From Chloroflexota bacterium (GTDB lineage Bacteria > Chloroflexota > Chloroflexia > Chloroflexales > Kallotenuaceae): a DNA stretch of 10,462 nt. Made by a program: the position numbers and the translations under genes. Positions 6,236-10,462 of this stretch are shown piece by piece; position 1 is the stretch's first letter; the number at the start of each line of letters is the position of its first letter. The notes under the pieces are model-generated. The model did no database searches, had not been told where the DNA came from, and saw nothing but the letters and a program-made list of their open reading frames with translations. The stretch spans positions 1-10,462 of the forward strand of contig JAFAYS010000151.1 in NCBI GenBank assembly GCA_019240175.1, in the 5' to 3' direction.

Positions 6236-6592
6236 ATGAGCATGTTCGATATGCTGAAACAGGCGAGCAACGTGATGGCCGTGCGGCAGGTTTTTGGCGA
6301 GCCGATCGAGCGCGACGGCGTGACGATTATTCCGGTCGCACGGGTGATCGGCGGCGGTGGTGGCGGGGCCGGCAGCAGCGGCAACGATGGCGAGCAGGGC
6401 AACGGCGAGGGCGGCGGATTTGGCATGGCGGCGGCACCGGCGGGCGTATACGTCATCCAGAACGGGCAAGTCAGATGGGAGCCCGCGCTTGATGTCAACC
6501 GTATCGTGCTGGGCGGTCAGATGCTGGTGCTGGCACTACTGCTGATCGCCCGTCCGCTGATCCAGGCCTGGCTCAACCGTCGCGCTGCTTAA
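6236..6592 (+). CDS. GerW/YtfJ-family protein with C-terminal membrane helix
   Basis: A 118-residue protein recognisable by the family core: GEPIERDGVTIIPVARV (21-37), a glycine-rich stretch (39-63, with runs GGGGGG and GEGGGFG), then APAGVYVIQNGQVRW (67-81). This is the pattern of the GerW/YtfJ family, named after a Bacillus spore protein. Here it ends in a hydrophobic segment (about 91-111, VLGGQMLVLALLLIARPLIQ) and a short basic tail NRR, so it is probably anchored to the membrane by its C-terminus. The family also occurs in many non-sporulating bacteria, where its role is unknown, so sporulation should not be assumed. ATG 6236 is preferred because AAAGGA (6222-6227) precedes it by eight bases; an upstream in-frame ATG would add 12 uncharacteristic residues. 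It is followed by 124 bases with no clear terminator. Confidence 0.8.
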   Translation: MSMFDMLKQASNVMAVRQVFGEPIERDGVTIIPVARVIGGGGGGAGSSGNDGEQGNGEGGGFGMAAAPAGVYVIQNGQVRWEPALDVNRIVLGGQMLVLALLLIARPLIQAWLNRRAA

Positions 6593-6716
6593 AAAGACCA
6601 CCGTTTGAACCTGATAGCCAACTCATACTCATTCCAGTCTGGTATCACACAACGGGCCGCTGTATCAGCCTATAGTTACTCCTGTCACCAAGAGTTTTCA
6701 ACGCAGGAGGAACAAT

Positions 6717-8528
6717 ATGAACGGTCACAATCGTCGGACATGGCGGCGCTGGGGCGCAGCCGCGCTGATGGGCATCGCTACCCTGACCAACCTCGCGCCG
6801 GCCAACGCTGCCGTGTGGGGCTTCAACCGCTTCGAGTTCGCTAATCCGGTATTTCTCAACGTGTGGAGCGCCAGCGATCAGCCAGTGATGAACGGCACCG
6901 TCAAGCGCTCCTACACCTGGGGGCCGAACCCGTGGTTCGACTACAAAGAATACTATCAGCAGTCACCCAACGGCCTGCGCACGGTGCAGTACTTCGACAA
7001 GGCGCGCATGGAGCTAAACAATCCCGGCAACGCCACGCCGAGCGGCGTTACCAACGGCCTGCTAACGGTCGAGCTGGTCTCGGGCCGCGTGAAGCTGGGC
7101 GACGGCACCGGCGACGATCAGAACATTCAGCGCCAGCCGGCCAATGTTCCGGTCGCAGGCAACCCAGCCGTCGCCAATCCTAACGCGCCGACCTATGCCT
7201 CGTTCCGGGGCGTGGCGACCGTCGACAACGGCTATCGCGATCCCGATCGTACGGGCCAGCGTGTGGGCGCGGTGCTCGACAAGTTCGGCAACCTCAGCAA
7301 CAACGCCGGCCTGGCCAATGATCCGCTGACGCAGATCGTCAGCTATAACACCGTGACCGGCCACAACATCCCGCGCGTATTCCGCGACTTCATCCAGAAC
7401 GGCCCGGTCGACGGCCTGTTCGCGTTCGGTCTGCCGATCAGCGATCCCTACTGGGTGCGCGCTCGTGTCGGCGATGCCGAGAAAGATATTCTGGTGCAGC
7501 TGTATGAGCGCCGCGTCGTGACCTACACGCCGTCGAATCCGGCTGAGTTCCGCGTCGAGATGGGCAACGTCGGCCAGCACTACTTCCAGTGGCGCTACCC
7601 GCACCTGGGCCAGGCCTGGAGTCGCGGCCTTAACAATCCACCCGAGACTCAGATCGCCTACGCTTCCAAGATCGCAACGCCGGACCATTGGGAAGTTTTT
7701 CTGCGCGATCCGAACGGCTTTGCGACGACGCAGGTGACCAGCGGATCACAGGAGACCGTGCCCTACTCGTGGCGGCGATCCTTTGTCGACGGCGAGCAGC
7801 CGCGTTTGATCACCGACTCGCGCCGTGACGGCGGTCTGCGCCAAGTCTTCAGCATCAACGGCAGCAATCCCGGCGATGTTCGCCAGCACACCGTTGGCAG
7901 CGACGTCAACAGCAACGCGTTCAACGCCGCCGTATCGCCGGATGGCACCCAGATCGCGCTGATCCACCAGCCCGGCAATTTGTCGTCGATCGCGATCATC
8001 CCGTTTACCAATACGCAGGTTGTGCCAAACGCCGCGCTGCCCTACCGCGACAACTGCGTGTACCAGTCGCCCTCATGGCTGGCCGATGGCTCAGGGCTAG
8101 TCTTTGCCTCGAACTGCGACGGCAAATTCGCGATCTATCGCGCGGATATTCAGTATACGTACACGCCGAGCGAGCAGTACATACCGGCCAGTCTGGTCAA
8201 TATTCGCCCGATCGTCAAGAGCGCGACCGCCGACAACTACTTCCCGCGCGTCTCGCCGGACGGCACGCGCGTGCTCTTCAGCTCGAACCGCAACGGCCAG
8301 GGCGATGTGTATATGATCAACCTCGACGGCACCGGCGAGCAGCGCCTCACGACGGGCAACGCCGACGACGGCGCGGCCTCGTGGTCGACCAACGGCTTCG
8401 AGATCGTCTTCGACTCGAACCGCGACGGCGACTACGAGATCTACCGGCTCAGCCTCTACGCGCCGGAAAACGTCACGCAGTTGACCTTCAACCAGGTCGA
8501 CGATCGCTGGCCGCTGTGGGCGCAGTAA
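6717..8528 (+). CDS. Secreted PD40/TolB-like beta-propeller protein
   Basis: A 603-residue exported protein. It has a basic N-terminus (NRRTWRRW), a hydrophobic core (13-27) and a likely signal peptidase site ANA-A (after residue 31). The middle of the protein, about 215-294, carries a module I associate with secreted Chloroflexi proteins: GHNIPRVFRDF, FAFGLPISDPYW, QLYERRVVTYTPSNP and VEMGNVGQHYFQWRY. The C-terminal half has four or so PD40-type strands: VSPDGTQIAL (406-415), WLADGSGLVFASN (about 453-466), VSPDGTRVLFSSN (512-524) and WSTNGFEIVFDSN (556-568). Each is followed by an aromatic-rich readout such as DVYMINLDGTG or EIYRLSL. This is a TolB-like propeller, probably a binding or scaffold domain; no catalytic residues are visible. 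ATG 6717 has a perfect AGGAGG (6705-6710) six bases upstream. Its substrate and role are unknown. It is probably monocistronic, with a terminator at 8690. Confidence 0.85.
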   Translation: MNGHNRRTWRRWGAAALMGIATLTNLAPANAAVWGFNRFEFANPVFLNVWSASDQPVMNGTVKRSYTWGPNPWFDYKEYYQQSPNGLRTVQYFDKARMELNNPGNATPSGVTNGLLTVELVSGRVKLGDGTGDDQNIQRQPANVPVAGNPAVANPNAPTYASFRGVATVDNGYRDPDRTGQRVGAVLDKFGNLSNNAGLANDPLTQIVSYNTVTGHNIPRVFRDFIQNGPVDGLFAFGLPISDPYWVRARVGDAEKDILVQLYERRVVTYTPSNPAEFRVEMGNVGQHYFQWRYPHLGQAWSRGLNNPPETQIAYASKIATPDHWEVFLRDPNGFATTQVTSGSQETVPYSWRRSFVDGEQPRLITDSRRDGGLRQVFSINGSNPGDVRQHTVGSDVNSNAFNAAVSPDGTQIALIHQPGNLSSIAIIPFTNTQVVPNAALPYRDNCVYQSPSWLADGSGLVFASNCDGKFAIYRADIQYTYTPSEQYIPASLVNIRPIVKSATADNYFPRVSPDGTRVLFSSNRNGQGDVYMINLDGTGEQRLTTGNADDGAASWSTNGFEIVFDSNRDGDYEIYRLSLYAPENVTQLTFNQVDDRWPLWAQ

Positions 8529-8534
8529 GGCGAA

Positions 8535-8576
8535 GAACAAAGGAACAAAAGAACAAGAGAACAAAGAACAGAGAAC
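8535..8576. repeat. GAAC short tandem repeat, purine-rich strand
   Basis: GAAC recurs at 8535, 8543, 8551, 8559, 8566 and 8573, spaced 8, 8, 8, 7 and 7 bases, with A/G filler between. The plus strand has no T across the array. It starts seven bases after the propeller gene's stop codon and is non-coding. Confidence 0.75.
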
Positions 8577-8592
8577 CAAAGAAGTACCACAT

Positions 8593-8652
8593 CCCCCCTC
8601 GCCTGCGGCAGCGGGAGAGGGGGTGGCGAACAGCGTGAGCCGGGGGTGAGGG
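8593..8652. repeat. REP-like GC-rich intergenic element
   Basis: Poly-C followed by CTC (8594-8600) pairs with GAGGGGG (8617-8623) around a GC-rich core that contains CTG-CGG-CAG (8603-8611). A GGGGGTG motif recurs at 8619-8625 and 8642-8648. The form resembles dispersed palindromic elements seen between genes in many GC-rich genomes. Only one copy lies in this window, so its dispersal is untested. Confidence 0.45.
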
Positions 8653-8689
8653 CCTCGCAACGAACAACATAACTTCACGCACAACGGCG

Positions 8690-8723
8690 ACACGCTCACG
8701 AGCAATCGTGGGCGTGTTTGTTT
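8690..8723 (+). terminator. Strong intrinsic terminator
   Basis: A 12-bp stem with a single G-T pair (8690-8701 with 8706-8717) is closed by a GCAA tetraloop and followed by a T-rich stretch (TTTGTTT, 8717-8723). It ends transcription from the propeller gene and insulates the glycosyltransferase downstream. Confidence 0.85.
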
Positions 8724-8738
8724 AATTGTCGCCAATAT

Positions 8739-8767
8739 TTGCGGATCGCGGCTGGGCCTTTTATCAT
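8739..8767 (+). promoter_or_regulatory. Promoter for a leaderless glycosyltransferase transcript
   Basis: TTGCGG (8739-8744), a 17-bp spacer and TATCAT (8762-8767). The ATG at 8774 lies six bases after the -10 box, which puts the predicted start of transcription on the start codon itself. No ribosome binding site precedes this ATG. Confidence 0.5.
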
Positions 8768-8773
8768 CTGCCT

Positions 8774-10042
8774 ATGCACTTTTTACACATCATCCAGCGC
8801 TACTATCCTTACACCGGCGGCTCGGAGCTGTATTTTCAAGAGTTTAGCGAGCAGCTTGCCGCCGACGGGCATCAGGTAACGGTGCTCACAACCAACGCCT
8901 GGGACCTCGATCATTTCTGGGCAGCGGGGCGCAAAACCGTCGACGAGGCCGAAGCGCGGCATAATGGCGTACGCATCAAGCGCTTTCCGGTTGAGCGCAG
9001 CCCTGGCCCGCCGATCGTCTACCCGATTCTGCGGCGGCTGATGGTTGAGCTGGGACGGCTGCCGGGCACCACGCCGCTGCTGCGACGCATGGCGCTGCTC
9101 ACGCCGCGCGTGCCGCAGCTTCAGCGCTATCTCGCTACTACCGGAGAGCACTTCGATCTGGTACATACGACCAATATCACGCTGGACTTCACGATCCTGC
9201 CGGCGCTGCGCTTCGCCCAGCAGCGAGGCATTCCGCACTTGTGTACGCCGTTTGTCCATCTTGGCGAGCCCGGCAAGCGCCAGATTGTGCGCTACTACAC
9301 GCAGCCGCATCAGATCGAGATCCTGCGCCGATCGCAGCGGGTGATGGTGCAGACCACACTCGAAGGCGACGAGCTGCGGCAGCTTGGCGTCCCTGACGAG
9401 CAGCTGCGGCTGATCGGGTGCTGGGTGCGGCCCGAAACGCTGGAAGGCGGCTCGGCGGAGCGCTTCCGTCGTGAGCACAACCTGCACGGCCCGATCGTGC
9501 TTTCGATCGGCGCGGCAGCCTACGACAAAGGCACCATGCATACGATCGAGGCCATGCAGCGCCTATGGCAGAGCGGCTCCGATGCGACGCTGGTGCTGAT
9601 CGCCGGCACGACGCTGGCTCAGTTCGAGCAGTTCTACGCCACGCTGCCCGAGTCAACCAGGCAGCGGATTCTGCTGATCCGCGCCGCGCCGCACCAGACC
9701 AAGCTGGACGCGCTCGCCGCCGCCGATGTGTACGTCATGCCGTCGCGCACCGACTCGTTTGGCATCGTGTATCTTGAGGCGTGGATCTATGATGTGCCGG
9801 TGATCGGCGCGCGGGCCGGCGGCGTTCCCGCCGTGATCGACCATGGACACGACGGGCTGCTGGTGGAGTTTGGCGACGTGGCAGCGCTGGCAGACGAGAT
9901 CCAGCGCCTGCTTAGCGATCGAGATCTGGCGCGGCGGCTGGGGCAGGCCGGACACGCCAAAGTGCTGCGGCAGCTGTTGTTTGAGCAGCAGTACGCCAAG
10001 ATTCGCGCGGTCTACCAGGAGGTGACTGGACGCGAGCTATAA
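8774..10042 (+). CDS. GT4-family (group 1) glycosyltransferase
   Basis: A 422-residue enzyme with a GT-B fold, expected to transfer a sugar from a nucleotide-sugar donor to a lipid, polysaccharide or small-molecule acceptor at the cytoplasmic face. The N-terminal acceptor domain starts MHFLHIIQRYYPYTGGSELY, with the family's glycine-rich loop. The donor domain starts near LSIGAAAYDKG (Lys252, the usual phosphate-contacting lysine). It contains DVYVMPSRTDSFGIVYLEAW, with the E-x7-E motif as Asp327-x7-Glu335, then the conserved GARAGGVPAVIDHGHDGLLV. The conserved arginine near the donor-site lysine is not obvious. ATG 8774 is chosen because the fold's first strand begins there and the earlier in-frame start at 8726 overlaps the tail of the upstream terminator. 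No other sugar-pathway genes are nearby, so the acceptor cannot be inferred. It converges on the Mrr-like gene. Confidence 0.9.
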   Translation: MHFLHIIQRYYPYTGGSELYFQEFSEQLAADGHQVTVLTTNAWDLDHFWAAGRKTVDEAEARHNGVRIKRFPVERSPGPPIVYPILRRLMVELGRLPGTTPLLRRMALLTPRVPQLQRYLATTGEHFDLVHTTNITLDFTILPALRFAQQRGIPHLCTPFVHLGEPGKRQIVRYYTQPHQIEILRRSQRVMVQTTLEGDELRQLGVPDEQLRLIGCWVRPETLEGGSAERFRREHNLHGPIVLSIGAAAYDKGTMHTIEAMQRLWQSGSDATLVLIAGTTLAQFEQFYATLPESTRQRILLIRAAPHQTKLDALAAADVYVMPSRTDSFGIVYLEAWIYDVPVIGARAGGVPAVIDHGHDGLLVEFGDVAALADEIQRLLSDRDLARRLGQAGHAKVLRQLLFEQQYAKIRAVYQEVTGREL

Positions 10043-10067
10043 AAAAAGGACGTTCGTGTGAACGTCC
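10041..10067 (-). terminator. Intrinsic terminator between convergent genes
   Basis: GGACGTTC (10048-10055) and GAACGTCC (10060-10067) make a perfect 8-bp stem with loop GTGT. The seven A at 10041-10047 give a U-tract on the minus strand, so it ends the Mrr-like gene. As after tyrA, the A-run overlaps the TAA stop codon of the convergent gene. Confidence 0.82.
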
Positions 10068-10093
10068 CAAACAACTATGAATTGTGGTCGGCG

Positions 10094-10462
10094 CTAATCG
10101 TTCATCGAGATCAGCGTCACACCATCGATCAGCGCGATCGGCTTATCCTTGGCCCAGCGCGCCGCGCCCTCTTGAAAGTCCATCGAGGTGATCACGACAC
10201 CTTTTTTGACGCCCTCGACCTTCATGCGCTGCGCCAGCTCCTGCGGCACGCCCGGCTTGATCTTTTCGGCGGTCATCACGCGCAGAATCCAGGGCTCGCC
10301 CTCGTAGCTGACCTGAAAATCAAGCCGCTCTTTTTCGAAGCGATAATCGTTGATCAGAAAATCGTGCTTGCGGAACAGATCGGCCACGTAGCCGCCAAGC
10401 TGCGGCAGCGACAGCGTTTGCAGATCTTCCACCGTGCGAATGCGGCCCGGCTTTTCGATCCG
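10094..10462 (-). CDS. Mrr-like restriction-endonuclease-fold protein, C-terminal part
   Basis: The reading frame is open to the right edge of the window, so only about the last 122 residues are seen. A GTG at 10432 is a possible internal start but is not convincing. The visible part fits the Mrr/PD-(D/E)XK fold: a helix LGGYVADLFRKHDF, a strand pair FEKERLDFQVSYEGEPWILRV, then GVKKGVVITSMDFQEGAARWA and IALIDGVTLI. The last two closely match the Mrr C-terminal strands and helix (a T-S-x-F-x-x-x-A pattern and LIDG). The strand where Mrr enzymes carry Q/E-x-K reads LRV here, so the catalytic lysine seems absent while the aspartate of LDFQV remains. It may be a non-cleaving nucleic-acid-binding relative. 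What lies N-terminal is outside the window. Confidence 0.65.
   Translation of the reverse strand, partial: RIEKPGRIRTVEDLQTLSLPQLGGYVADLFRKHDFLINDYRFEKERLDFQVSYEGEPWILRVMTAEKIKPGVPQELAQRMKVEGVKKGVVITSMDFQEGAARWAKDKPIALIDGVTLISMND

Noticed and set aside
6593..6716. Promoter for the propeller gene using TATAGT (6671-6676)
   Set aside because: No acceptable -35 lies at 16-18 bp; the site is possible but unsupported.
8097..8735. Minus-strand open frame across the end of the propeller gene and the intergenic repeats
   Set aside because: It is antisense to the propeller gene and its N-terminal half is translated repeat DNA and terminator; no domain is recognisable.

Overview
The window is GC-rich, densely coded bacterial DNA. 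A Chloroflexota (class Chloroflexia-like) origin is my best reading. It rests on a secreted protein built from a family typical of that phylum fused to TolB-like repeats, on genes that appear to be transcribed leaderlessly, and on AAAGGA-type ribosome binding sites. This is inference from pattern, not a database result.

Layout. 1-1020: tyrA (prephenate dehydrogenase, +), convergent with the next operon across a shared hairpin terminator. 1021-4876 (-): an operon for a heterodimeric ABC exporter. Its two half-transporters overlap by ATGA, and in front lies a 250-base leader containing a sigma70-type promoter, a 29-codon leader ORF and two tandem intrinsic terminators. 4922-5920 (-): holA, the DNA polymerase III delta subunit, apparently leaderless. 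5943-6144 (-): promoter, about 167-nt structured RNA and terminator, with no ORF; it resembles 6S RNA in size and layout. 6236-6592 (+): a small GerW/YtfJ-family protein with a C-terminal membrane helix. 6717-8528 (+): a secreted PD40/TolB-like propeller protein. 8529-8773: a GAAC tandem repeat, a REP-like palindromic element, a strong terminator and a promoter. 8774-10042 (+): a GT4-family glycosyltransferase. 10094-10462 (-): the C-terminal part of an Mrr-like nuclease-fold protein that runs off the window edge.

The most interesting element is the ABC exporter leader. A textbook promoter (TTGACT-17-TATACT) makes an RNA that first encodes a 29-residue Thr/Ser/Val-rich peptide with two Trp. 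Then come two hairpins with U-tracts whose arms share one sequence. Four overlapping segments pair in a chain: an 11-bp helix between leader codons 24-28 and the 5' arm of terminator 1; the 9-bp terminator 1; an 8-bp helix between terminator 1 and terminator 2; and the 7-bp terminator 2. A ribosome that reaches the leader stop codon would hide the first segment and permit termination. A ribosome stalled early would free it and disarm both terminators. This is the logic of ribosome-mediated attenuation, as known for the Bacillus bmrBCD exporter operon. The two ABC proteins also show the matching degenerate/consensus split of ATP sites expected of a BmrCD/TM287-288-type heterodimer. The natural inference is an exporter induced by translation inhibitors; the substrate is unknown.
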